Shown here: piece by piece, positions 37,436-48,364 of the stretch | Layout: each line of letters starts with the position of its first letter | Numbering within the stretch: the stretch's first letter is position 1 | NCBI GenBank assembly: GCA_013141175.1 | Contig: JABFRN010000001.1 | Location: 496,001 to 560,000, forward strand | Length of the DNA: 64,000 nt | DNA from: Lysobacter sp. | GTDB taxonomy: Bacteria > Pseudomonadota > Gammaproteobacteria > Xanthomonadales > Xanthomonadaceae | Reading direction: 5' to 3' | Notes under the pieces: generated by a model | Seen by the model: the letters and a program-made list of their open reading frames with translations, nothing else | Told to the model about the DNA's origin: nothing | The model's database searches: none | Position numbers and translations under genes: made by a program

Positions 37436-38325
37436 CCCTGCCGAAGATCGAAAAATCCGTACTGGTGCTCGCGGCGCTGGCCGTGCTGGGCATCTATCTG
37501 TTCGCGACCGCGCCTTCAGATCTGGAAGGCGATCGCAGCGGGGGCCGCACCGTGCCGGTCGAAACGCTGTTCCGGTTGTTGAATGCCGAGAACGCATCGA
37601 TCCGCAAGCTCTACACCACGGACATCGTCACCCCGGGCCTCAAGAACGGCCTGAAATATCGCGAAGACTGGAAAGACAAGGACGTTCACGCCGGCCCGTT
37701 GCCCGCGCTGGTCCTGCGCGAAACCGCGAACCGGCTGCAACAGCGCGTGCCGGACCTGAGCCTGTTCCTCGGCTCGACGTTCCCGATCGAAGCGTCCAAT
37801 CAATTCAAGGGCGCGCAGCTGGCGTATTTCGACAAGATCGACAAGAACCGGGAACCGCAGTTCTTCCTCGACGACAGCAGCGGGCGCTACACCGCGATGT
37901 TCGCCGACATCGCCGGCGCGCCCGCCTGCGTCAAATGCCACAACGAACACCCGAAAAGCCCGCGCAAGGACTGGAAGCTCGACGATGTGATGGGCGCGAC
38001 GACGTGGTCGTTTCCGCGCAAACAGGTTTCGACCGATGAACTGGTGGAGATTCTCGGCGCCTACCGCACCGCCGCGCTCGACACCTACAGCGCATACCTG
38101 AAGGAAACCGAAAGCTTCGCGGACGGGGAACGTCCGGAATTGGGCGCACGCTGGCCGAAGGACGGGCTGTATCTGCCCGACGACGAAACCTTCCGCAAAA
38201 GCGTGGAAGAACGCAATTCCACCGCGTCGCTGAGCCTGTTGCTGCAGACATCCGCCGCGCCGGAACGGGCCATCGCCGCCAAGGCCGGCGCCAGCAAGCC
38301 GGACAAAGCGGGGACAGCGCCGTGA
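37432..38325 (+). CDS. Tll0287-like (DUF3365) monoheme membrane-anchored protein
   Basis: 297 residues. The N-terminal anchor is about residues 9-26 (SVLVLAALAVLGIYLFA). The Tll0287-like domain runs about 45-195 and ends in the heme motif CVKCHNEHPKSPRKDWKLDD (C166-H170), the family hallmark. Such domains are found in redox-sensing or electron-transfer proteins; here it probably takes part in the electron path with the preceding pentaheme fusion. Its ATG overlaps the previous stop and its stop overlaps the next GTG start, so the three are an operon. Confidence 0.85.
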   Translation: MTLPKIEKSVLVLAALAVLGIYLFATAPSDLEGDRSGGRTVPVETLFRLLNAENASIRKLYTTDIVTPGLKNGLKYREDWKDKDVHAGPLPALVLRETANRLQQRVPDLSLFLGSTFPIEASNQFKGAQLAYFDKIDKNREPQFFLDDSSGRYTAMFADIAGAPACVKCHNEHPKSPRKDWKLDDVMGATTWSFPRKQVSTDELVEILGAYRTAALDTYSAYLKETESFADGERPELGARWPKDGLYLPDDETFRKSVEERNSTASLSLLLQTSAAPERAIAAKAGASKPDKAGTAP

Positions 38326-38846
38326 GCGCCTCCCTGCGTCGACTTCCACCGAAGTCCGCGTACCAGACCGCGTTGACGGTGGCCTCGTGGTCCGCATTGA
38401 TCGGTGTGACGGTGTCCTGCGTGGCATGGCTGCTGACGCCACGCTGGAGTGCGCTGTTCGCGCTGCAACAACTGCAGGCCTACAAACAGATCACCGGCTA
38501 CACCCTCGTCGGCCTGCTCAGCTTCGATCTGTCGCTGGCATTGATCAAACGCCGGCTCGTGCGTGGATCCTCGCTGCGCGCATTGCAGCTCGCGCACCGC
38601 GTGCTGGGTTTGACGATGCTGGCGCTGCTGGTGCTGCACGCGGGTTTCGCGCACGCCGGTTTCCTGCACGCCACGTTCGCGGTGACCATGCTGGTCGTCG
38701 TCGCGGGCGCATTGCTGAATCTGCTGCCGAGCCATCGCCTGGGGTCATGGGGACAGTGGACCACCGCCCTGCATATCGGCGCCGGCTGCCTGCTCGCGGC
38801 GCTGGCCGTAATGCACCTGTACTTCGTCTACAGCTATGCCAGCTGA
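38322..38846 (+). CDS. Small cytochrome b-like membrane protein
   Basis: 174 residues from a GTG start overlapping the previous stop. About five membrane helices: TALTVASWSALIGVTVSCVA, ITGYTLVGLLSFDLSLALI, LQLAHRVLGLTMLALLVLHA, LHATFAVTMLVVVAGALLNL and TTALHIGAGCLLAALAVMHL. His in the third and fifth helices (LAHR, VLHA, ALHIG, VMHLY) are placed like axial ligands of b hemes. It likely anchors the operon in the inner membrane and exchanges electrons with quinone or the pentaheme partner (inference). Confidence 0.75.
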   Translation: MSASLRRLPPKSAYQTALTVASWSALIGVTVSCVAWLLTPRWSALFALQQLQAYKQITGYTLVGLLSFDLSLALIKRRLVRGSSLRALQLAHRVLGLTMLALLVLHAGFAHAGFLHATFAVTMLVVVAGALLNLLPSHRLGSWGQWTTALHIGAGCLLAALAVMHLYFVYSYAS

Positions 38847-39060
38847 AGCGCGACGATAGTCCGGAAATCCACCTGCGATGCACGACGGATGCGCCCGACG
38901 CGCAGTTGCGCTCCGCTCATCATCGGTGCCCGACCGCTCGTCGGGATACCGCCGCCACCGGCATCCTCCCTTGGGCGAAGCCGGTGCATTCTTCCTCTCG
39001 GTCGATACGCCGCCCTTGGCGCATCGATATCTTGGATTCCGACTCTAAGGAGAGAGCACA

Positions 39061-40110
39061 ATGACACACTCGTTACGCACCATTCTGTTCGCGCTGGTCC
39101 TCATGGCCTGCGCATGGCTGCCAGGCACCGCGTCCGCCCAGGGCGTCCTGATGGGCAGCGCCGACCTCGATGGCGACAGCATCGCCGAGCAGGTCTACAA
39201 CAACGGCTCCTACATCACCGTCAAGAACACCAGCGGCAGCAGCTACAACTACCAGGTCAGCGCGGGCTCGTGGGCCCTGCTGTACGGCAACTTCAGCAGC
39301 GTGGCGAATCTGGACGGCGTCGCCGGCGCCGAGATCTCGATCAACCGCGGCAACTCCCTGCTGGTCATCAACCACAATTCGCGCAGCACCTACAGCTATC
39401 CGATGAGCGGCTCCTGGGCCGCATCGCCCGGCGGCATCACCGATCTGGACGGCATCGCCGGGGCAGAGATCGCCATCGTGGCCGCCGACGCGCTGCGCAT
39501 CCTCCACCACAGTTCCCGCAGCATGAGCTCGACGCCCATGTCCGGCACCTACGCGATCGCCGTCTACGGCATCAGGGACCTGGACGGCCAGCCCGGCGCC
39601 GAGATCCCGATCGCCAATGGCTCGGCGCTGCGGATCTACAACGATCGCACGCGCAGCATGCGCAGCACGCCGGTCAGCAGCGGCAGCTGGGCCATCTGCA
39701 ACGACCCGGGCATCCCCAACTGCGTCAGCGACATGAACGGCACCGCGGGCGCCGAACTCGTGCTGATCCTGCCCAACTACATCAGCGTCTACAGCTACGT
39801 CACCGGGTCGATGAGCAACTACGTCATCAACAGCCAGTACGCGATCCTCTCCGACGGCGTGCGCGATTTCGATGGCACCGCCGGCAACGAGATCGCGGTC
39901 GCCCGCAGCGACGGCCACATCAACATCATCCGTCCGCGCAGCGGCAACCTGCAGTTCATCAGCGGCACCGGCACCTTCGGCACCTGGTGGTCGCTGCTGA
40001 ACTACGCCAACCTCGACGGCGTGGCCGGCGACGAGATCCGCGTCCGCAACAACGGCACGGCCCGCAACTACCGCATCTATCCGCGCTCGGGCATCGTCTC
40101 GGCCGAATGA
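39061..40110 (+). CDS. Secreted FG-GAP/VCBS-like repeat protein
   Basis: 349 residues. The signal peptide is LRTILFALVLMACAWLPGTASA. The mature part has about seven repeats of roughly 45 residues, each carrying a D-x-D-G-x-x-G-A-E-I motif (ADLDGDSIAEQ, ANLDGVAGAEI, TDLDGIAGAEI, RDLDGQPGAEI, SDMNGTAGAEL, RDFDGTAGNEI, ANLDGVAGDEI). This is the calcium-loop signature of FG-GAP or VCBS beta-propellers. TAAGGAGAG gives an excellent ribosome site. Seven blades would fit a complete seven-bladed propeller. The role, perhaps adhesion or carbohydrate binding outside the cell, is not known. Confidence 0.82.
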   Translation: MTHSLRTILFALVLMACAWLPGTASAQGVLMGSADLDGDSIAEQVYNNGSYITVKNTSGSSYNYQVSAGSWALLYGNFSSVANLDGVAGAEISINRGNSLLVINHNSRSTYSYPMSGSWAASPGGITDLDGIAGAEIAIVAADALRILHHSSRSMSSTPMSGTYAIAVYGIRDLDGQPGAEIPIANGSALRIYNDRTRSMRSTPVSSGSWAICNDPGIPNCVSDMNGTAGAELVLILPNYISVYSYVTGSMSNYVINSQYAILSDGVRDFDGTAGNEIAVARSDGHINIIRPRSGNLQFISGTGTFGTWWSLLNYANLDGVAGDEIRVRNNGTARNYRIYPRSGIVSAE

Positions 40111-40166
40111 GTGCGGCACCGGCGCGGTCGCGATCCGCAGCCGCGCCGTCCGTGCCAAGATAGGGC

Positions 40167-41393
40167 ATGGACAAATCCTTCGATCTCATCGTCTTCGGCG
40201 CCACCGGCTTCACCGGCCGGCTGGTCGCCGAATATCTCAATGCGACCCATGGTGTCGGCGGCAGCGTGCGCTGGGCGATGGCCGGACGCAGCGCAACCAA
40301 GCTCGCGGAGGTCCGCGATGCGCTGGGGATCGACCCGTCGCTTCCATTGCTGGTCGCTGACGCCAGCGACACCGACGCGCTGGCTGCGCTGGTGAAACAG
40401 ACGCACGTGGTCCTGACCACCGTCGGCCCGTACCAGTTGTACGGCGAGCCCTTGATCCGTGCCTGCGCCACCGCCGGCACCGACTATGTCGATCTCTGCG
40501 GCGAACCCGGCTGGATGGCGCAGATGATCCCGCAACTGCAGGACACCGCCCGCGCCAGCGGCGCACGCATCGTGTTCTCCTGCGGCTTCGATTCGATCCC
40601 CTTCGACCTCGGCGTGGTTTACGCGCAGCACGAAGCGCAGCAACGCCTGGGTGCAGCGCTCGCGCGCGTGCACGGCCGGGTGAAGGTCATGAAAGGCACG
40701 TTCTCCGGCGGCACCATCGCCAGCATGCTCGCGACGATGGAAGCGATCGGCCGCAACCGCGCGCTGGTCAAGACCCTCGGCGACCCGTTCGCGCTCACGC
40801 CCGGTTTCCGCGGCCCGCGCCAGCCCAACGACAACGTCGCCGCGTTCGACGAGCTTGCGAACAGTTGGACCGCGCCGTTCGTGATGGCCACGATCAATAC
40901 CAAGAACGTGCATCGCAGCCATCTGCTGCTGGGGCACCCGTGGGGCCGGGACTTCATCTACAGCGAACGCACCCTGACCGGCGATGGCGCCGGCGGCGAA
41001 AAGCGCGCGAAGAAGATGGCGCGCGCGTCGAAACTGCAGACGATGCTGCTCGCATTCGCGCCGACGCGCGCACTGTTGCGCCGTTTCAAGCTGCCGAAAC
41101 CCGGCGAAGGCCCGAACAAGGAACAGCGCGAGAAAGGTCGCTACGAAGTGCTGTTCTTCGGCGAAACCGCCGATGGCGGAAAACTCACCGTCAGCGTCGC
41201 CGGCGATCGCGACCCGGGCTATGGATCGACCTGCAAGATGATCACCGAGGCCGCGCTGTGCCTGGTGCAGGATGTCGACCACAAGACGACGCCCGGCGGC
41301 GTGTGGACACCGGGCGCGGCGATGGGGATGACGCTGGTGAAGCGGCTGGAGGAGAAGGCGGGGCTCACGTTCAAAGCGGTGGAGCCCACCTGA
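40167..41393 (+). CDS. Saccharopine-dehydrogenase-like oxidoreductase
   Basis: 408 residues. An N-terminal Rossmann motif IVFGATGFTGRLVAEYL, then TVGPYQLYGEPLIRACATAG, YVDLCGEPGWM and FSCGFDSIPFDLGV, are typical of the saccharopine dehydrogenase family proteins related to mycobacterial trans-acting enoyl reductase. Family members reduce lipid intermediates or have unknown roles; true saccharopine dehydrogenase activity is unlikely. It is a single gene, with 57 bases to the preceding propeller protein. Confidence 0.88.
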   Translation: MDKSFDLIVFGATGFTGRLVAEYLNATHGVGGSVRWAMAGRSATKLAEVRDALGIDPSLPLLVADASDTDALAALVKQTHVVLTTVGPYQLYGEPLIRACATAGTDYVDLCGEPGWMAQMIPQLQDTARASGARIVFSCGFDSIPFDLGVVYAQHEAQQRLGAALARVHGRVKVMKGTFSGGTIASMLATMEAIGRNRALVKTLGDPFALTPGFRGPRQPNDNVAAFDELANSWTAPFVMATINTKNVHRSHLLLGHPWGRDFIYSERTLTGDGAGGEKRAKKMARASKLQTMLLAFAPTRALLRRFKLPKPGEGPNKEQREKGRYEVLFFGETADGGKLTVSVAGDRDPGYGSTCKMITEAALCLVQDVDHKTTPGGVWTPGAAMGMTLVKRLEEKAGLTFKAVEPT

Positions 41394-41642
41394 ACTTCGA
41401 ATGCTCGGTGCCGCGCGCGACGAGTCGCGCATCCTGCAACCGCTCGCGACTGCACCGCAGCATCGCTCATATCGCCATGTCCGACGAGCATATGCGCATC
41501 GGAAGACCTTGAAAACGCCCGTGAATGCAGCGCATGCCGGAAATGCGGCAAAACACCGGACATTCCACCGAAAACCATTTTTTCACACGCACCGCGCGCG
41601 CTCTCTCCGATACTGGCGGCATGCAATCGAAGGGAGATGGGC

Positions 41643-43040
41643 ATGCGCATCACCATCATCGGCGCCGGGTTCACCGGCACGACGCTCGCAAGCGAGCTCG
41701 CGACATCGTTCGACACCGATCTCGACGTCCATCTGGTCGGCGTTGCCAGCAACTTCGGATGCGGCGTGGCCTATGGCGATGCGCGTGGCGAGCACCTGCT
41801 GAATGCGCGCGCGGGCCAACTCGGTGCGTTCGCGGACAAGCCCGCGGATTTCGCGCAGTGGCTGAATCTTTCGACGCGCGCGCACGACGCCTTCCTGCCC
41901 CGCGCGGCGTACGGCGAGTATCTGCTGGATCGCCTTCACGACGCCGAGGCGACTTCGACCAACCTGACGACGCTCGAACAGGAAGTGATCGAGATCGACA
42001 GCGTGCCCGGCGGCGGATACCGGATCCATCTCGACGACGGCGCCAGCTTCTTCAGCGATCGCGTCGTGCTGGCGGTGGGTGCGTTGCCGCCTCAACGACT
42101 GGCTGGCGTGGGGCCTCGACTCGCAAGGCATGCGCGCTATGTGGCGTCGCCCTGGCAGGAAGGCGAACTGGACCGCATCGACGCCGACGCGCGCCTGCTC
42201 ATCGTCGGCACCGGCCTGACCATGGTCGATGTGGTGGCGACCCTGCGCCGCCGCGGCCATCGCGGCCGGATCGTCGCGATGTCCCGGCACGGCCTGCTTC
42301 CGCAGCGGCACACCGAAGTGCCCAGCGATCCCGTCGAGCTTCCGCCGGTCCTGCTGCAAGCGCTACGCGCGAACGATCTGCACGCGCTGGTCGCTGCGGT
42401 GCGCTCGGTCGGCCGTCTGGTGGACGACTGGCGCACGCTGATCGACGCGCTTCGACCGCATCTCCAGGCGTTCTGGGGCGGGCTCTCCGCGATGCAGCGG
42501 GCACGCTTCCTGCGCCATGTCCGCGCCTACTGGGAAACCCATCGCCACCGGATGGCGCCGCGCGCAGCCGACGACATCGACGAAGCCCTGAAGAGCGGGC
42601 AACTACGGCTGCTGAAAGGCCGGCTGCTGCGCGCAGGGGTCGCGGGCGATGCCGTATCGGCCCTGATCCGCCCACGCGGTAGTCCTACGGCGGAACCGCA
42701 CCTGTTCGACGGATTGATCCGCGCGACCGGACTGGATACCGATATCTCGCGGACCACGCATCCGTTGATCCAGCACCTGGTGGCGAGTGGGACGATCATC
42801 CCGGATCCATTGGGGCTGGGGATACGGACATCATCGTCCTTCGAAGTCTTGGATTCCGACCACCATCCCGTGCCCGGACTGTACTGCGTGGGCGCGCTGG
42901 CCCGGGGCCATTGCTGGGAACTGACCGCCATCGCAGAACTGCGCAGCGCGGTGTACGCGCTGTCGCGGCAACTGCGCCAGGGCCCGACGGACAACGCCCC
43001 GGCCGCAGATGCGACGCTACGCAGCATGGCGTCCTGCTGA
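41643..43040 (+). CDS. FAD/NAD(P)-binding oxidoreductase
   Basis: 465 residues. ITIIGAGFTGTTLASELA is a classical FAD-binding Rossmann start, followed by GVAYGDARGEHLLNARAGQL, VVLAVGALPP and a second Rossmann motif RLLIVGTGLTMVDVVATLRR for NAD(P). The C-terminal GLYCVGALARGHCWELTAIAELR closes the FAD site. It belongs to the PF13454-type family that includes HpyO-like urate hydroxylases, but the activity here is unassigned. The start at 41643 has AGGGAG 7 nt upstream; the ATG at 41637 has none at proper spacing. The 249 bases upstream hold no gene. Confidence 0.88.
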   Translation: MRITIIGAGFTGTTLASELATSFDTDLDVHLVGVASNFGCGVAYGDARGEHLLNARAGQLGAFADKPADFAQWLNLSTRAHDAFLPRAAYGEYLLDRLHDAEATSTNLTTLEQEVIEIDSVPGGGYRIHLDDGASFFSDRVVLAVGALPPQRLAGVGPRLARHARYVASPWQEGELDRIDADARLLIVGTGLTMVDVVATLRRRGHRGRIVAMSRHGLLPQRHTEVPSDPVELPPVLLQALRANDLHALVAAVRSVGRLVDDWRTLIDALRPHLQAFWGGLSAMQRARFLRHVRAYWETHRHRMAPRAADDIDEALKSGQLRLLKGRLLRAGVAGDAVSALIRPRGSPTAEPHLFDGLIRATGLDTDISRTTHPLIQHLVASGTIIPDPLGLGIRTSSSFEVLDSDHHPVPGLYCVGALARGHCWELTAIAELRSAVYALSRQLRQGPTDNAPAADATLRSMASC

Positions 43041-43070
43041 GCGCCGGAAAGACCTGGGATATGTCGCGGA

Positions 43071-45104
<2,034 letters not shown>

Positions 45105-45218
45105 TCTGCCGTCATTGAACCATTCCACGCCGCCGACCGCCACTGCAGGAACCGCGAACCGCTTCACTTTCACGACGATTCGTCGACAATGGCCGGCCAT
45201 TCCGGGGACACAACGCCG

Positions 45219-47129
45219 ATGCCCACCTCCAGCCGCATCACCTGGCGCGACCGTCTGCGCTACCGCTTCGAGAACACCCTGTCGCGCGGCACCGTCGCCA
45301 TCATCGGCTGGCTGGCCCTGTTGTCCGCCGGCATCGTCGCGTTGGCGACGCTGGCGATCTGGACGTTGCGGGTGCGCACCGCCCCCGACGACGGCACCAG
45401 CAGCCTCGGCGCGCTGGAAGGGGCCTGGCAGAGCATGCTCCACGCACTCGATCCCGGCACCCTGGCCGGCGACCAGGGCTGGCTGCTGCGCGCACTCATG
45501 CTGGTGGTCACCGTCGGCGGCATCTTCATCGTCAGCATGCTGATCGGCACGATCACCTCGGGTCTCGATGCGCGGCTGCAGGACATGCGCAAGGGCCGCT
45601 CGCGGGTGATCGAATCCAACCACACGCTGATCCTCGGCTGGTCCAGCAAGGTGTTCTCGATCATCGGCGAGCTGATGATCGCCAACGAGAACCAGAAGCG
45701 CCCGTGCATCGTCATCCTGGCCGACCGCGACAAGGTCGAGATGGAAGACGACATCCGCGCGAAATTCCCGGACACGAAGAACACCCGGGTGATCTGCCGC
45801 AGTGGCGATCCGCTGGATCTCGACGATCTCGCGGTCGTGGCGCCGCACGAGGCGCGTTCGATCATCGTGCTGGCGCCGGAAACCGAGAATCCGGACATCC
45901 ACGTGATCAAGTCGGTGCTGGCGATCACCAACAATCCGGATCGCCGCGAAGGTGCGTACCACGTCGTCGCCGAAATCCGCGATGCGCACAATCTCGAGGC
46001 CGCACATCTGGTCGGCGGCAAGGAAGCGGTGTTCGTGCAGGGCGCCGATCTGATCGCCCGCGTCACCGCACAGACCTGCCGGCAATCGGGTCTGAGCGTG
46101 GTCTACACCGAACTGCTGGATTTCGACGGCGCGGAAATCTATTTCACGCCAGCGGGCAGTTTGAGTGGGCGCAGCTATCGCGAGGTGCTGTCGAGTTTCG
46201 AGGACTCGGCGGTGATCGGCCTGATGCACGGCGACGGCGAGGTGCAGATCAATCCGGTCATGGAGACGGTCCTGCGCACCGACGACCAGATCATCGCGAT
46301 CAGCGAGGACGACGACACCCTGATTCCATCGAAGACCGCAGCGCCGATGCCCGATGCGTCGTGCATCGTCGACGGCGCGAAAACGGAATCGATGCCCGAG
46401 CGCACGCTGGTGCTGGGCTGGAACGAAAAAACCGAAGCGGTGATCCGCGAACTCGACAACTACGTTGCCGCAGGCTCGAAGATCACCGTGATCCGCGCTT
46501 GGGGCGAAGACGAAGCCAGTCTGGCGGCTGCAGGCGCGCTCAAACGCCAGCGCATGGCATTGGTGACCGGCGACATCGCCAGTCTGGCCACGCTGGAATG
46601 GGCGCGCGTCACCGAATACGACCACATCATCGTGATGAGCGACACCCGTCTGCCGATCCAGGAAGCCGACGCGCAGACCCTGATCTGCCTGCTGCACCTG
46701 CGCAACCTCGCCGAAGCCGCCGGCAAGGATCTGAGCATCGTCAGCGAGATGATGGACCTGCGCAATCGCGCGCTGGCACAGGTGGCGCGCGCCGACGATT
46801 TCATCGTCAGCGACACTCTGGTCAGTTTGATGCTGTCGCAGCTGTCGGAAAACAGGCATCTCGACCGCGTCTTCCGGACGCTGTTCAGCGCCGACGGCTC
46901 GGAGATCTACATCCGCCATGCGCGCGACTACATCGCGGCCGGGTACGAGGTCGATTTCCACACCGTCATCGAAGCCGCCGCGCGGCGCGGCGAAACCGCG
47001 ATCGGCTATCGCATCGTCGCCGATGGCGGCGACCCGGCGCAGGGCTTCGGAGTGAAGGTCAACCCGAACAAATCGGCGCGGATCCGATTCGCGGCCGACG
47101 ATCAGCTGATCGTACTGGCCGAGGATTGA
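45219..47129 (+). CDS. CASTOR/POLLUX-like ion channel with RCK-type NAD-binding domains
   Basis: 636 residues (a start at 45189 would add 10). Two membrane segments near 23-47 and 90-112 (WLLRALMLVVTVGGIFIVSM) flank a pore region, and RSRVIESNHTLILGWSSKVF opens the first Rossmann/RCK domain. ERTLVLGWNEKTEAVIREL opens the second near residue 400. The layout and the LGW-S motif match the CASTOR/POLLUX/SYM8 family of cation channels, whose bacterial members are little studied. It is divergent from thiC, so the two share the region holding the riboswitch. Confidence 0.85.
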   Translation: MPTSSRITWRDRLRYRFENTLSRGTVAIIGWLALLSAGIVALATLAIWTLRVRTAPDDGTSSLGALEGAWQSMLHALDPGTLAGDQGWLLRALMLVVTVGGIFIVSMLIGTITSGLDARLQDMRKGRSRVIESNHTLILGWSSKVFSIIGELMIANENQKRPCIVILADRDKVEMEDDIRAKFPDTKNTRVICRSGDPLDLDDLAVVAPHEARSIIVLAPETENPDIHVIKSVLAITNNPDRREGAYHVVAEIRDAHNLEAAHLVGGKEAVFVQGADLIARVTAQTCRQSGLSVVYTELLDFDGAEIYFTPAGSLSGRSYREVLSSFEDSAVIGLMHGDGEVQINPVMETVLRTDDQIIAISEDDDTLIPSKTAAPMPDASCIVDGAKTESMPERTLVLGWNEKTEAVIRELDNYVAAGSKITVIRAWGEDEASLAAAGALKRQRMALVTGDIASLATLEWARVTEYDHIIVMSDTRLPIQEADAQTLICLLHLRNLAEAAGKDLSIVSEMMDLRNRALAQVARADDFIVSDTLVSLMLSQLSENRHLDRVFRTLFSADGSEIYIRHARDYIAAGYEVDFHTVIEAAARRGETAIGYRIVADGGDPAQGFGVKVNPNKSARIRFAADDQLIVLAED

Positions 47130-47136
47130 GCGTTGC

Positions 47137-47160
47137 CGCGAGCCGGGTCGCCGGCTCGCG
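47137..47160. terminator. Hairpin between convergent genes
   Basis: A perfect 10-bp stem (CGCGAGCCGG / CCGGCTCGCG) with a GTCG loop lies between the channel stop and the korB stop. It has no T-run on either side, so it may be a weak bidirectional terminator or 3' stabilising element. Confidence 0.5.
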
Positions 47161-47164
47161 ATGA

Positions 47165-48220
47165 TCAACGCAGAGCGGCGTTGATCTTGTCGAGAATCGC
47201 CGAACCCGGGCTCAATTCCGCCGCGCCCAGCGTATTCAGAGGCGCGGCGACGGTGTTGAGATGCTGGTGCAGGTCGCCGGCGTCGCCATCGACGTAGAGC
47301 AGGCCGGTCACGACTTCGCCGCGCGCGTGGTGCTGCTGGATGAAGTTCATCGACGCGATGCGGTCGCGCGGATCGTATTCCGCTTCCAGCTTGCGCAGGC
47401 GCAGCACCGAACCGTCGTGCTGTTCGACCGAGATCGTGTCGCCGGGTGCGTAGTCGACGGCGATCTCCGCGCGCGGCAGCATCACATCGAGCTGGTTGAC
47501 CGCATCGTTGTGCTCGCGCACGTAGTCGTAGCTCTTGGTGCTGCCGGCGTGGTTGTTGAAGGCGACGCAGGGGCTGATCACATCGATGAACGCGGTGCCG
47601 CGATGCGACAGTGCGCCCTTGATCAGCGGCACCAACTGCTTCTTGTCGCCCGAAAATCCGCGGCCGACGTAACTCGCACCCAACTGCAGCGCCATCGTGA
47701 CCAGGTCCAGCGGGCTGTCGGTGTTGGCGACGCCCTTCTTCGACACCGACCCCTGATCCGCCGTCGCCGAGAACTGGCCCTTGGTCAAACCGTAGACGCC
47801 ATTGTTCTCGACGATGTAGACCATGTTCACGCCGCGCCGGATCGCATGCACGAACTGGCCGATGCCGATCGACGCGGAATCGCCGTCGCCGGACACGCCC
47901 AGATAGATCAGGTCGCGATTGGCGAGGTTGGCGCCGGTCAGCACCGAGGGCATGCGGCCGTGCACGGTATTGAACCCGTGCGACTGGCCGAGGAAATAAT
48001 CCGGCGTCTTGCTGCTGCAGCCGATGCCCGAGAGCTTGGCGACGCGATGCGGTTCGATATCCAGTTCCCAGCAGGCCTGGATGATCGCCGCCGAGATCGA
48101 ATCGTGCCCGCAGCCCGCGCACAGCGTGCTGATCTTGCCCTCGTAATCGCGACGGGTGAAGCCGATCGCGTTGCAGCCGAGCGAGGGATGGTGCAGTTTC
48201 GGTTTGGTGAGGTAGGTCAT
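47165..48220 (-). CDS. korB: 2-oxoacid:ferredoxin oxidoreductase, beta subunit
   Basis: 351 residues. The thiamine-diphosphate-binding subunit: STLCAGCGHDSISAAIIQA, KLSGIGCSSKTPDYFLGQSH, GVSGDGDSASIGIGQFVHAI (GDG motif) and ENNGVYGLTKGQFSAT. With KorA it oxidatively decarboxylates a 2-oxoacid (2-oxoglutarate or pyruvate) to the acyl-CoA, passing electrons to ferredoxin. It is separated from korA by an intergenic repeat of about 120 bases. Confidence 0.93.
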   Translation of the reverse strand: MTYLTKPKLHHPSLGCNAIGFTRRDYEGKISTLCAGCGHDSISAAIIQACWELDIEPHRVAKLSGIGCSSKTPDYFLGQSHGFNTVHGRMPSVLTGANLANRDLIYLGVSGDGDSASIGIGQFVHAIRRGVNMVYIVENNGVYGLTKGQFSATADQGSVSKKGVANTDSPLDLVTMALQLGASYVGRGFSGDKKQLVPLIKGALSHRGTAFIDVISPCVAFNNHAGSTKSYDYVREHNDAVNQLDVMLPRAEIAVDYAPGDTISVEQHDGSVLRLRKLEAEYDPRDRIASMNFIQQHHARGEVVTGLLYVDGDAGDLHQHLNTVAAPLNTLGAAELSPGSAILDKINAALR

Positions 48221-48240
48221 CTGAATCTCTCTGTCGTTGG

Positions 48241-48360
48241 CCCCTCTCCCACCGGGAGAGGGGTTGGGGAGAGGGTTCGGTGATGCGGCGAACTGTCAAC
48301 GCTGCGCAAGATCCGTACCCTCATCCGCCCTTCGGGCACCTTCTCCCGACGGGAGAAGGA
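48241..48360. repeat. Inverted CTCCC-type intergenic repeat within the kor operon
   Basis: CCCCTCTCCCACCGGGAGAG-GGG at the left and CCCTCATCCGCCCTTCGGGC-ACC plus CTTCTCCCGACGGGAGAAGG at the right. It is the same family as 24907-25042. It lies between korA and korB and could alter their relative mRNA levels. Confidence 0.8.
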
Positions 48361-48364
48361 AACG

